Source of the DNA: Noviherbaspirillum sp. Root189
GTDB taxonomy: Bacteria; Pseudomonadota; Gammaproteobacteria; Burkholderiales; Burkholderiaceae_D
Assembly (NCBI RefSeq): GCF_001428545.1
Contig: NZ_LMHZ01000006.1
Coordinates: 62,001-126,000, forward strand
DNA length: 64,000 bases
Direction: 5' to 3'
The first letter of the stretch is position 1, and every line of letters begins with the position of its first letter. A program made the translations under genes and the position numbers. This document shows, piece by piece, positions 45,196 to 54,330 of this stretch. The notes under the pieces are model-generated. The model did not search any database. It was not told the DNA's origin and worked only from the letters and a program-made list of their open reading frames with translations.

Positions 45196-48100
45196 TGACG
45201 CTGCATTCCCCACGTGCTTACGAAGCCAATGGCGAAGCGGTCGATGCCGCATCCTTCACCCGGATCGCCTGCGACCCCACCCGTTCCGTTGTGGTCGAAG
45301 CTTGCGCGGGTAGCGGCAAGACCTGGTTGCTGGTCGCACGCATGCTGCGCCTTCTGCTCGCTGGCGCCCAGCCGGCAGAACTGCTGGCGATCACGTTCAC
45401 GCGCAAGGCGGCGCAGGAAATGCGTGAGCGCCTGATGCAACTGCTGCATGACCTGGCCTTGCGCTCCGAAGCCGACGTCACGGTACTGCTGGTTGAACGT
45501 GGTGTCCCGCAACATGAGGCGCCGCGCTTGTTGCCGGTGGCACGCGGATTGTATGAACGCGTCCTGTCCAGCCCGCAAAGCCTTTCCATTGATACCTTCC
45601 ATAGCTGGTTCGCGAGGCTGGTGCAGATTGCGCCGCTTTCCTCCGGCGTCCCGCACGGTTACAGCCTCACTGAATCGACCGGCGAGTTATTGCGTGAAGC
45701 TTACGGCCGTTTCATGCAGTCGCTGAACGACGATGATAATCAACACGTCAGGGCTGCGCTGATGCAGTTGTACGAAATGGTCGGCGACTGGAACGCGCGC
45801 GGCCTGATCGACAGTTTCGTATCCAAGCGGGCAGAGTGGTGGGCGAGTGTGCAGCAGTCGACCGACGCGCCGCTGGAGTGGCTGCGCGAGTTGTGTGGCG
45901 AAGATGGTGTAAGCGATGCGCGATTGCTTGTCTGGGAAGACGAGAAGCTGCGCGCCCGTCTGCTCAATATCGCATGGCTTCTCGGCCAGGGCGCCAAGCG
46001 CAATCAGGACCGCGCGGTCGCTATCGAAAGCGCGTTGACGGCAGGCGCCTGCATCGACAATTTCGACAAGCTGCAGAGCCAGTTCTGTGACGACAAGGGC
46101 AAGCCGCGCGGCAACGATCACAGGCGCGGCAAGCTGCTCACGGCGCTCGAAACAAACATCGGTCCGGACGGACCCACTATCTTTGAAGAAGAGTTCACCT
46201 CGGTCGCCGAGCACTTTCTGCAATTGCAACGTCGTAGCTGCGAGCGTCAGGTACTGGCATTGAATGAAGCGTTGTTTACGGTTGGCCCCGCCTACCTGGA
46301 ACACTATCAGGCCGCCAAAGCGGAGCAACGTGTATTCGATTTCAGCGATCTTGAATGGCAGGCTTACCGTTTGCTCAATGACATCGATCATGCGGCCTAT
46401 CTGCAGAGCCGCCTTGATGCACGCTACAAGCATATCCTGCTCGATGAGTTCCAGGACACCAATCCGCTGCAGTGGAGCATCGTCAGGGCATGGCTGAATG
46501 CTTATGGCGATGACACGCAGGCGCCGAGCGTATTTGTCGTCGGCGATCCCAAACAGTCAATCTACCGATTCCGCCGTGCCGAACCGCGCGTGTTTACAGC
46601 GGCGCGCGACATGCTGGCCGGACTAGGCGCCGATGTGTTGCGCACCAACCAGACGCGACGCAATGCGCTGGCGATCGTGGACGTGCTGAATGCAGCATTT
46701 GTCGGCAATCCCATCTATGCCGCGCAGACTACCCTGGGCAGCGAAGGCGGCACAGTGTGGCGTTTGCCGCTGATCCGTATTGAGGAAGAAGAACAGGTGG
46801 CGGCTGGGGGCTTCACCCTGCGCGACCCCCTAAGCATGGCACGCGAAGAAGAGGAAGACGCCCGTCGCCTCGACGAGGGCAAGGCCGTTGCGGCGGTGAT
46901 CCGCGCTGCGATGCAAGAACTTGGCAGGCGACAGGACACGCCGGTGAAATGGTCGGACGTCATGCTGCTGGTCAAGAAGCGCAGCTATCTGACGGCGTAT
47001 GAAAGTGCCTTGCGTGCGGCCGGTATTCCGTTCATTTCGGACAAGCGCGGCGGCTTGCTGGAATCCCTGGAGGTGGCCGACCTGATTGCGCTGCTGGGAT
47101 TCCTCATCACGCCGGGCGATAACCGGGCGCTCGCACACGTTCTCAAATCGCCGATCTTTGGCGCCTCGGATGACGATCTGATCCTTCTTGCTCAACGGCC
47201 CGAGCCGACATGGTGGTTGCGCCTTCAGGCGGCAAGGGAAGCCGTCATATCGCCGGCATTGCAACGTGCTTCGGCACTGCTGCGGCATTGGCTCGACGCT
47301 GCTCCTCGTCTTCCGGTGCATGATCTGCTCGATCTGATCGTGCATGAGGGCAGCCTCGTCGCCCGCTATGCGCAATCTGCACCGCCGATGGTGCGTGCAC
47401 AGGTGCTGGGCAACATCGATGCCTTTATCGAACTCGCACTGAATCTGGATGCCGGGCGGTACCCCAGCCTGCCAAAATTCATTGATGCAGTTCGTTTGCT
47501 GCGCAACGGCGTGGTGAACGAGGCGCCGGACGAGGCCACTGTGGACGCGGCGGTCGATGCGGTGCGCATCCTGACGATCCATAGTGCGAAAGGACTGGAG
47601 GCGCCGATTGTGGTGCTGGTCGATGCCAATCATAGCGACCCGGCACGCGACGATGCAGGCATCCTGTGCGACTGGCCGCAGGACGCCGATGCGCCGACAC
47701 ATTTTTCCTGCTTTGGACGCAAGGCCGAGCGCGGCGCGGCGCGCGATACCTTGTTCGCGGCGGAAGAAAGTTTCAAGGAACAGGAGGACTGGAACCTGTT
47801 GTATGTCGCCGCAACGCGTGCCAAGCAAGTCCTGATAATCAGTGGCGTGGCGGCGACCCGGGGCGCTGTTGACAATGGCTGTTATGAAGGTAGCTGGTAT
47901 CACCGTCTGCTTGCCGTGCCGGAGATGCAGGTTGATACGGCGATGTTGGTTACCGACCGCACAATGGCGGTCGACGCGGAGTTCGAGCTATCGGTATTCG
48001 AACCCCCTGTGCTGTCAGGCCCTGCACGGCCGATCAGGGAGTTCACCAATCGCGCCATCGAGGAAGGACTTGCGCTGCATGCCTTGCTGGAGCGGATGAC

Positions 48101-48503
48101 CATTGGGCCGCAATGGCCCCTCATCCTGCCGGATACGCGACAGCTGTCGCGCTGGCTGCGCTGCACGCCGGATATTGCAAGGGCGGTGCGCGAGCAGGCC
48201 GTGCGCATCCTCAGTCATCCCACGTTGGAAAGATTCTTCAATCCCGCGCATTTTAATGCGGCGTTCAATGAGCTGGAAATCATCACGCTGACCGAGGTTA
48301 TGCGCTTCGACCGTGCCGTCGTCTGCGAGCGGGAAGTATGGATTCTTGATTACAAGCGCGACTTGCTGGATGCGGAACGCGCGGGCTATCAGGCGCAACT
48401 GGATCGTTACCGGGAAGCGGCGAAGGAAGTCTTCCCGGGCAAGGAACTGCGCGCGGCGCTGATCACGTCCGATGGCCAGTTGTGGCAAATCGAGGAGCTA
48501 TGA
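45189..48503 (+). CDS. AddA-like UvrD/RecB helicase-nuclease
   Basis: 1104 residues. Walker A ACAGSGKTWLLVARMLRLL at about 38, ITFTRKAAQEMRERLMQLL (motif Ia), LLDEFQDTNPLQW (motif II), VVGDPKQSIYRFRRAEPRVF (III), ILTIHSAKGLEAPIVVLVD (V), YVAATRAKQVLIISG (VI). At the C terminus VCEREVWILDYKRDLLDAERAGYQAQLDRYREA is a nuclease motif with Asp-Tyr-Lys. The domain order matches AddA of AddAB double-strand-break resection complexes; RecB-type proteins lack an AddB partner. The start is ATG 45189 (or 45195). Converges with wspF. Confidence 0.87.
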   Translation: MVMTLHSPRAYEANGEAVDAASFTRIACDPTRSVVVEACAGSGKTWLLVARMLRLLLAGAQPAELLAITFTRKAAQEMRERLMQLLHDLALRSEADVTVLLVERGVPQHEAPRLLPVARGLYERVLSSPQSLSIDTFHSWFARLVQIAPLSSGVPHGYSLTESTGELLREAYGRFMQSLNDDDNQHVRAALMQLYEMVGDWNARGLIDSFVSKRAEWWASVQQSTDAPLEWLRELCGEDGVSDARLLVWEDEKLRARLLNIAWLLGQGAKRNQDRAVAIESALTAGACIDNFDKLQSQFCDDKGKPRGNDHRRGKLLTALETNIGPDGPTIFEEEFTSVAEHFLQLQRRSCERQVLALNEALFTVGPAYLEHYQAAKAEQRVFDFSDLEWQAYRLLNDIDHAAYLQSRLDARYKHILLDEFQDTNPLQWSIVRAWLNAYGDDTQAPSVFVVGDPKQSIYRFRRAEPRVFTAARDMLAGLGADVLRTNQTRRNALAIVDVLNAAFVGNPIYAAQTTLGSEGGTVWRLPLIRIEEEEQVAAGGFTLRDPLSMAREEEEDARRLDEGKAVAAVIRAAMQELGRRQDTPVKWSDVMLLVKKRSYLTAYESALRAAGIPFISDKRGGLLESLEVADLIALLGFLITPGDNRALAHVLKSPIFGASDDDLILLAQRPEPTWWLRLQAAREAVISPALQRASALLRHWLDAAPRLPVHDLLDLIVHEGSLVARYAQSAPPMVRAQVLGNIDAFIELALNLDAGRYPSLPKFIDAVRLLRNGVVNEAPDEATVDAAVDAVRILTIHSAKGLEAPIVVLVDANHSDPARDDAGILCDWPQDADAPTHFSCFGRKAERGAARDTLFAAEESFKEQEDWNLLYVAATRAKQVLIISGVAATRGAVDNGCYEGSWYHRLLAVPEMQVDTAMLVTDRTMAVDAEFELSVFEPPVLSGPARPIREFTNRAIEEGLALHALLERMTIGPQWPLILPDTRQLSRWLRCTPDIARAVREQAVRILSHPTLERFFNPAHFNAAFNELEIITLTEVMRFDRAVVCEREVWILDYKRDLLDAERAGYQAQLDRYREAAKEVFPGKELRAALITSDGQLWQIEEL

Positions 48504-48533
48504 CGGCAGGGAAAGTATTGACAGCGCTGTCGC

Positions 48534-49559
48534 TTATTCGCCGTTGCGCTGCGTTCGCTGACGAAGCGTCGCCCCGATCTTGTCCAGCGGAAGAATCATT
48601 TCGGCGGCATTCAGATCGGCCGCCGCGCGCGGCATGCCATATACCGCGCTACTCGTCTGGTCCTGCGCAATAGTCGTCTTGCCGGCATCACGCATCGCCA
48701 GCAGGCCGCGCGCACCATCACGCCCCATCCCGGTCAGGAGGACGCCTACTGCCGGTTTTTGCCAGTATTTGGCGACGCATTGAAAAAACACATCGACTGA
48801 AGGCCGGTAAGGATAATCGAGTGGCGTAGCGCTATAACTCAATCGATGCCGGCCATCCATGACCAGGTGGTCATTGGTCTTCGCGATGTAGATCCTGCCA
48901 CGCGCAAGGCGGGTGCTTTCATCGATCACAGTGATCGGCACGCGAATCTGGTCGCCCAGCCAGCTGGCAAAACTATCGGTGAAATTCTGGTCGATGTGTT
49001 GCACGATGACCGCTGCGCCGTCCTCCGGTGGCGTCCATTGACCAAAGACCTTGGCCAGTGCCATCGGCCCGCCGGTGGAGGCGCCGATCGCGACCAGCAC
49101 TTCAGGTTCCTGCTCATGATTTGCGGAAGAATTGGAGCGGGGGGATGCCGGGCGCGCTGTCTGGGCGTCTGCGCTGATCAGTTTGCCAATGGTGCGTATT
49201 TTGGATAGCAATGCGAGATCGGTTCCCGGCTGCCCGGTGATGAGCGGGGTAGCCGCAACATCAAGCGCCCCTGCGCCAAGCGCGCGAAATACCATGCCGG
49301 TGTTGTCTTCCGGCGATGCCGTTACCAGGAGGATCGCGCAAGGAGAATTCTGCATGATCTGTCGCGTGGCTTCAACGCCATCCATACCAGGCATCACGAG
49401 ATCCATGAGGATAAGGTCAGGGCGGTTATTCATGCAGAATTGCACTGCCTGTTCGCCGCTGCGCGCAACCCAGATCACCTCATGTTCTTGCGTATTGGTA
49501 ATGACGCGGCGTAGGGCTTCGCCAATAATCAATACATCATTGACGATAGCGATTCTCAT
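48534..49559 (-). CDS. wspF: CheB-type methylesterase/response regulator (WspF)
   Basis: 341 residues: receiver domain with phosphoacceptor Asp53 (LILMDLVMPGMDG), linker, then methylesterase with AIGASTGGPMALAKVFG (catalytic Ser), IVQHIDQNFTDSFASWL (His) and GVLLTGMGRDGARGLLAMRDAG (Asp). It demethylates the WspA receptor and resets the Wsp system; loss of WspF in Pseudomonas locks the system on. Start overlaps the wspE stop (ATGA). Last gene of the cluster; the next gene on this side converges. Confidence 0.92.
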   Translation of the reverse strand: MRIAIVNDVLIIGEALRRVITNTQEHEVIWVARSGEQAVQFCMNNRPDLILMDLVMPGMDGVEATRQIMQNSPCAILLVTASPEDNTGMVFRALGAGALDVAATPLITGQPGTDLALLSKIRTIGKLISADAQTARPASPRSNSSANHEQEPEVLVAIGASTGGPMALAKVFGQWTPPEDGAAVIVQHIDQNFTDSFASWLGDQIRVPITVIDESTRLARGRIYIAKTNDHLVMDGRHRLSYSATPLDYPYRPSVDVFFQCVAKYWQKPAVGVLLTGMGRDGARGLLAMRDAGKTTIAQDQTSSAVYGMPRAAADLNAAEMILPLDKIGATLRQRTQRNGE

Positions 49560-51895
49560 TTGTCGCTTTCTCCGATCAGGTCAACCACGGCGTCCAGCAG
49601 GGTCTCATCATGGAAACTGCCTTTTGTCAGATAGTAATCGGCACCGGCAGTGATGCCGCGCGCCCGGTCTTCGGGCCTGTCCTTGTACGACACAATCATC
49701 ACCGGGATCGTTCGCAGCCGCGCATCCTGCTTGATCAGCGTGACGAGTTCTATGCCATCCATGCGCGGCATGTCGACATCGGTGATGACCAGGTCGTAGT
49801 TCACGCTGCGCACAGCGTTCCATCCGTCCATGCCATCCACTGCGACGTCGACCTTATACCCGCGCGTAGACAGTAACTTGCGTTCCATTTCCCGTACCGT
49901 CAGTGAGTCGTCGATCACCAGTACACGTTTCGCCATCGCATCGAGTTCTGGTGTTACACGCTGTACCTGCCGCAATGAACCCTCGCTGGCAAGCTTGTCG
50001 ATGCTGATCAGTACATCGTCGATGTCCAGAATGAGCACCGGGGAACCATCGTCCAGCAATGCTGCCGCCGATATGTCGCGCAGCTTGCCGAAGATGGCGT
50101 CGATCGGTTGCACGGCGAGACTTTGTTCCCCGATGATGGCATCCACTGCAAGCGCATGACGGCGCTGGCCCGAGCCGACAATGATGACCGGCAGGTTACG
50201 GTCTGTCGTCTGCGTATCGCCAAGGTCCAGCAACTGCGCTGCCGATACCATGCCTATATGGTCTTTGCCGATGGCGAAGAACTGTTTGTTTTCCAGGGAA
50301 AAAATATCGGACGGCGAGATCTCCATCACGCGATCGATTTTAGTAATCGGAATTGCGTAAGGTTCGCCCGCGATATCCACTACCAGCGCACGAACAACGG
50401 ACTGCGACAAGGGAAGTGTGATGGTGATGAAAAAACCCTTGCCGCGTTCGGTTTCAAGGCGAACGGTGCCGTTCAGTTGCCGCACCGTAGCGGACACGGC
50501 ATCAAGCCCAACGCCACGGCCCGAGACGTGCGTCGCGGTGTCCTTGAGACTGAATGCCGGCAGCAGTAGAAAGTCGAGCAGCTCAGCGCTGCTCATTTCG
50601 GCGGCCATTGCCTCGCTAGCCATCTTCCGTTCGACAAGCTTTTTACGGATGCTATCGAGATCCACGCCCTGACCATCGTCACTGATGAGGATGGTCAGCA
50701 TGCCGGCACTGTGGCGCGCCTCCAGGCGCAGGTTTCCCCGTGCCGGCTTTCCATTGGCGAGTCGCTGTTCCGGAACTTCCATGCCGTGGTCAATCGCATT
50801 GCGCAGCATGTGGTTAATCGGGCTTTCAATCCGGGCAAGAATGTCGCGGTCGACCAGCGTATCTTCACCGACGATCTCGAGATGTGCATCTTTCCCCAGA
50901 CTTTTTGCGAGGTCTCTCACCATTCGTGGAAAGCCCTGCACACCGTCGCGGAAGGGACGCATGCGCAGGGTCAGCACTTCATCCAGTATTTCCTGTGACG
51001 CCGCCAGCAGACGCCGCTCATAGGCTTCCAGTTCCGCAATACGTGATACCAGTTCCTGGCGTACGGGATTAATACGCTGGCGTACCTGCAACAGCCGTTC
51101 GCGCACGGTATCGTCTATTGGCATCGAAGACAGTGCGTCCGACAACTGTTCGAACGCCGTCACCATTTCATGCTTCTTCTTTTTATAGCGCTGCATCGCC
51201 TGCACGTAAGGCCCCAGCGAATGCGTGGCTACCCGTGATTCACTTGCCAGCGACAGAAGCCGGTCGAAGCTGCGCACGCTGACTTTCAATACTTGTTCGT
51301 CGCGCGGAATGGCGGATGGCGTAATGGGAGCAACGGGGATAGCCGTGGGCACGATCGTAGGAGTGGCGGCGGCAATTGCATCGGGTACAGATGGCGCGGG
51401 AGCAGTGGCAGCAGCGGCAGCAGTGACAGCAGTGGTCGAAGGCAACGGAGGTGCGATGGGCGATGGATCATTCAGCTTGGCCGGATCGGCCGCATCGTAC
51501 ATGCTGACCAATAGATTTGCGACATGCAGCTTGTTCTGCTCAAGCCAGGCTGGCACGTCGGCTTCACTCAGGGAAGCAAGCTGTGTGATCAGGTCGACAC
51601 CCGACAGCAGGCGGTCTATACGCGCACCGGTCAGCTGTAGCTTTCCTTTTTGCGCTGCGACGAAGCAATCTTCCATCACATGCGACAGTCTTTCGATCGG
51701 CTCCATGTTAACGATGCGTGCCGCCCCCTTGAGTGAGTGGGCGGCACGCATCAGTGGCTCGATCGCTTTCAAGTCCTGGCCGTTCCGGTCCAGCAAGAGC
51801 AGCCCCTGCGTCAGTATTTGCGCCTGGCTTTCCGCCTCGCTGCGGAATAGCTGGTGCAGCGACAGCTGGCTGTAGTCGTCTTCGCCGTTCATCAC
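49556..51895 (-). CDS. wspE: CheA-type hybrid histidine kinase (WspE)
   Basis: 779 residues in the order HPt (LMRAAHSLKGAARIVNME, phospho-His53), a Pro/Ala-rich linker (about 140-205), dimerisation, HATPase (INHMLRNAIDHGMEVPEQR, and GRGVGLDAVSATVRQLNG), CheW-like domain and a C-terminal receiver (MAKRVLVIDDSLTVREMERKLL ... DLVITDVDMPRMDGIELV). This CheA-receiver fusion is the WspE architecture. It phosphorylates the receiver of its partner(s). Overlaps wspD and wspF by four bases each. Confidence 0.93.
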   Translation of the reverse strand: MMNGEDDYSQLSLHQLFRSEAESQAQILTQGLLLLDRNGQDLKAIEPLMRAAHSLKGAARIVNMEPIERLSHVMEDCFVAAQKGKLQLTGARIDRLLSGVDLITQLASLSEADVPAWLEQNKLHVANLLVSMYDAADPAKLNDPSPIAPPLPSTTAVTAAAAATAPAPSVPDAIAAATPTIVPTAIPVAPITPSAIPRDEQVLKVSVRSFDRLLSLASESRVATHSLGPYVQAMQRYKKKKHEMVTAFEQLSDALSSMPIDDTVRERLLQVRQRINPVRQELVSRIAELEAYERRLLAASQEILDEVLTLRMRPFRDGVQGFPRMVRDLAKSLGKDAHLEIVGEDTLVDRDILARIESPINHMLRNAIDHGMEVPEQRLANGKPARGNLRLEARHSAGMLTILISDDGQGVDLDSIRKKLVERKMASEAMAAEMSSAELLDFLLLPAFSLKDTATHVSGRGVGLDAVSATVRQLNGTVRLETERGKGFFITITLPLSQSVVRALVVDIAGEPYAIPITKIDRVMEISPSDIFSLENKQFFAIGKDHIGMVSAAQLLDLGDTQTTDRNLPVIIVGSGQRRHALAVDAIIGEQSLAVQPIDAIFGKLRDISAAALLDDGSPVLILDIDDVLISIDKLASEGSLRQVQRVTPELDAMAKRVLVIDDSLTVREMERKLLSTRGYKVDVAVDGMDGWNAVRSVNYDLVITDVDMPRMDGIELVTLIKQDARLRTIPVMIVSYKDRPEDRARGITAGADYYLTKGSFHDETLLDAVVDLIGESDK

Positions 51896-52566
51896 AGTTC
51901 TCCGGCAAGCTGATGGCCAATCAGCTGCGCATCAAGGCAACCCACGCGTCGATCACCGACCACCAGCATGCCAGTCAGGAAACGCCGCATCGCACTGTTG
52001 AACGTGGCTGGCAAGGCTTGCAAGTCATGTGCAGCATAACGGTGAATGCCGGTCAGGTCCTGTACCGGCAAGGCAAAAGACTGCTGCTCGAACTGCATGA
52101 CTAGCAGGCGGGGATAGACACGCTGCCCTGGCACTGCCGGCGGTTCATCGGGAGAGATACCCAGCAGGCGGTCGAGCGACATGCAGGGATAGAGCCTTCC
52201 CTTGACATTAACGATCCCCAGCAGGGAGCCGCCATGCCGATGCGGCAATCGATGCGGAAGTACACGCTCGGCAATGGTGATCGTCATTCGCGCCGGCAAA
52301 GCCAGCCATTCATAGCCTAGGCGGAAGACCAGCGCGCTTTGGTCGACCGCGGCTTCCGTTTTCGCCACCGGTGCAAATTCCCGTGCCCACTCCTGACGGT
52401 AATCTGGTGGCAGGGAACGTTGTAGTAGTGCGGAGGCAGCATCAGCATGCACATCGCAGTGCCGACAATGTCCATGCTGCGGCAGTCGGTCGCAGCTGCG
52501 ATCGCCGCGTACGCCGATGCGGTTCCAGCAATCCTCAACCGATTGTTCAGTCATATGCTGGCTCAT
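51892..52566 (-). CDS. wspD: CheW-like adaptor (WspD)
   Basis: 224 residues: an N-terminal cysteine-rich segment (CWNRIGVRGDRSCDRLPQHGHCRHCDVH) typical of WspD, then a CheW domain (about 90-220; SALVFRLGYEWLALPAR, GIVNVKGRLYPCMSLDRLL). The Cys segment may bind a metal; no ligand is assigned. It connects receptor and kinase. Overlaps wspC and wspE by four bases. Confidence 0.9.
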   Translation of the reverse strand: MSQHMTEQSVEDCWNRIGVRGDRSCDRLPQHGHCRHCDVHADAASALLQRSLPPDYRQEWAREFAPVAKTEAAVDQSALVFRLGYEWLALPARMTITIAERVLPHRLPHRHGGSLLGIVNVKGRLYPCMSLDRLLGISPDEPPAVPGQRVYPRLLVMQFEQQSFALPVQDLTGIHRYAAHDLQALPATFNSAMRRFLTGMLVVGDRRVGCLDAQLIGHQLAGEL

Positions 52567-53810
52567 GGCTCGTTTTGCTCCGTACTTCTGCGCTGATAGA
52601 CACGCGCAGCGCGCCTTCGGTATTGTTCAGAGGTGTTGCTATCGCCTTCATGCCCGGCCAGCAACGCCAGGTGACACAATGCATCGTAGTGATTCGGGTC
52701 AAGATAAATAGTGCGTCGAAGATACTCGGCCGCCGCAGCAATGTTGTTGCTCTGCTCGTTCAGCAGCCCCAGCATGAAGTAAGCTTCTGCACAATCCGGC
52801 GCTATCTGCAGGCACTGCCGATAGGCCCGCTCCGCATCATCAAATGCGCCGCGATCCGCCAGCTCGCGTCCGCGCTGGAGCAGGTCATCGAGGGGAGCGG
52901 CGGGAGCCGCCGCTTCGGGTATCCGGAGGCGTGGGCGACTTTCCGCGACTGCCGCTGCCGCCGTACGCATGGGACTTCGACGCATTGGCGGCTTGGGGCA
53001 GGCCAGGGGCGCAAACTGGACCACGCTGTTCGTCTTGCGCAACGCAAAGGCTTTCGGAAATGGCGCCATCGAAAATCCATGCTGGCAAAAAGTGGTGACT
53101 TCCGCATAGCCGGCAAACAGAAGACCGTCGTTCATCAGTAGATCGTTTAACCGCGCTATCGCCGCACGCTGCGTGGGCTCATCAAAATAGATCAACAGAT
53201 TACGGCAGAAAATAAGATCGAAGCGACTCGACTGCAATTGCTGGTCCGGGTTGAGCAGATTTCCGCATCGGAACCGGACCATCTTCCGCACCTCCGGAAC
53301 GAGATCGAACGCATCGGCCCGGCTGGTGAAAAAACGGTCACGAAAACTGAGGTCCGGCGTCCGGAACGCATTGCGTTGAAAGGTACCTTGCCTGGCGCGT
53401 TCAATGGCCTGGAGACTGATGTCGATACCTTCGATGCTTACGTCATTTTGCGACAGCCCTGCGTCGAGCAGTGCCATCGCCATGGAGTAGGGTTCTTCAC
53501 CGCCGGCGCAGGGAATACTCAGTATGTGTACCGGGCGATTGGTCTCGCGCAGCCTGGTCACAACGAAGGACCTCGCGGCATTGAATGCATCGACGTCCCG
53601 GAAGAACCAGCTTTCAGGTACAACGACCAGGTCAATCAATGCCGTCAGCTCATCCCGCTTGTGCATCGCTTGCGCGACATACGCAATACGGTTATTTGCG
53701 TGCAGGTCTTTCATGCGCTTTCGTACTGCCGTGTCGACGGCGATAGGTGTCAGGTCGAGACCGGTGAGCTGACGCAGGCGCAGTTGCAATGCCGCCGTTT
53801 CCTCACTCAT
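52563..53810 (-). CDS. wspC: CheR methyltransferase with TPR domain (WspC)
   Basis: 415 residues. CheR fold in residues 1-270 with the AdoMet-binding ILSIPCAGGEEPYSMAMALLDAG, RGTFQRNAFRT and FDLIFCRNLLIYFDEPTQRAAIARL. After a linker (about 280-310) come TPR-like repeats (DDLLQRGRELADRGAFDDAERAYRQCLQIAPDCAEAYFMLGLL) as in WspC. It methylates the WspA receptor. Overlaps on both sides. Confidence 0.93.
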   Translation of the reverse strand: MSEETAALQLRLRQLTGLDLTPIAVDTAVRKRMKDLHANNRIAYVAQAMHKRDELTALIDLVVVPESWFFRDVDAFNAARSFVVTRLRETNRPVHILSIPCAGGEEPYSMAMALLDAGLSQNDVSIEGIDISLQAIERARQGTFQRNAFRTPDLSFRDRFFTSRADAFDLVPEVRKMVRFRCGNLLNPDQQLQSSRFDLIFCRNLLIYFDEPTQRAAIARLNDLLMNDGLLFAGYAEVTTFCQHGFSMAPFPKAFALRKTNSVVQFAPLACPKPPMRRSPMRTAAAAVAESRPRLRIPEAAAPAAPLDDLLQRGRELADRGAFDDAERAYRQCLQIAPDCAEAYFMLGLLNEQSNNIAAAAEYLRRTIYLDPNHYDALCHLALLAGHEGDSNTSEQYRRRAARVYQRRSTEQNEP

Positions 53811-54274
53811 GAGACACTCCGTTCGGCCGCGACAAACAACGTGTCCCTGATCTGTGCGGGTAACAGCAGCGGCAAATCAACCAGTTGCAGCAACTTGCCG
53901 TCTTGCGCTGTCACTTCTCCCAGGTAAGGCGCCTGCGGATTGGAAACGCCGGTGTCGGAAAGCTGATCCGCGTCGATGTTTGCGAATCCGGCAACACCCT
54001 CGGCAATCAGGCCGAGATCGTGCACGGTACCAGTTGCATCGGGATACGCAACAAGCAGGATGCGTGTGTCGTAACGCGCGGTGTGCGGCTTGCCAGACGC
54101 AAGTGCGCACAAATCGATCACCGGGACCGGAGCGCCGTGCAGATTCATGATTCCCGCCACGTAGTCCGGTGCCTGAGGCAAGGCTTTCAGTTCCATCAAG
54201 GGCAATACACGCACGAGTTCACGCGTCGCCAGACCGTATCTGTCCTTGCCAAGATGGAAAACCAGGTAGCGCAT
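53807..54274 (-). CDS. wspB: CheW-like adaptor (WspB)
   Basis: 155 residues, single CheW domain: RYLVFHLGKDRYGLATRELVRVLPLMELKALPQAPDYVAGIMNLHGAPVPVIDLCALA. Couples receptor WspA to kinase WspE. Overlaps wspC by four bases; 56 bp after the wspA stop. Confidence 0.92.
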   Translation of the reverse strand: MRYLVFHLGKDRYGLATRELVRVLPLMELKALPQAPDYVAGIMNLHGAPVPVIDLCALASGKPHTARYDTRILLVAYPDATGTVHDLGLIAEGVAGFANIDADQLSDTGVSNPQAPYLGEVTAQDGKLLQLVDLPLLLPAQIRDTLFVAAERSVS

Positions 54275-54330
54275 CGTGTTTTGAATCCTGTTGTCGATGT
54301 TATTTATTGTGGTATTTCGAGCTATGCCTG

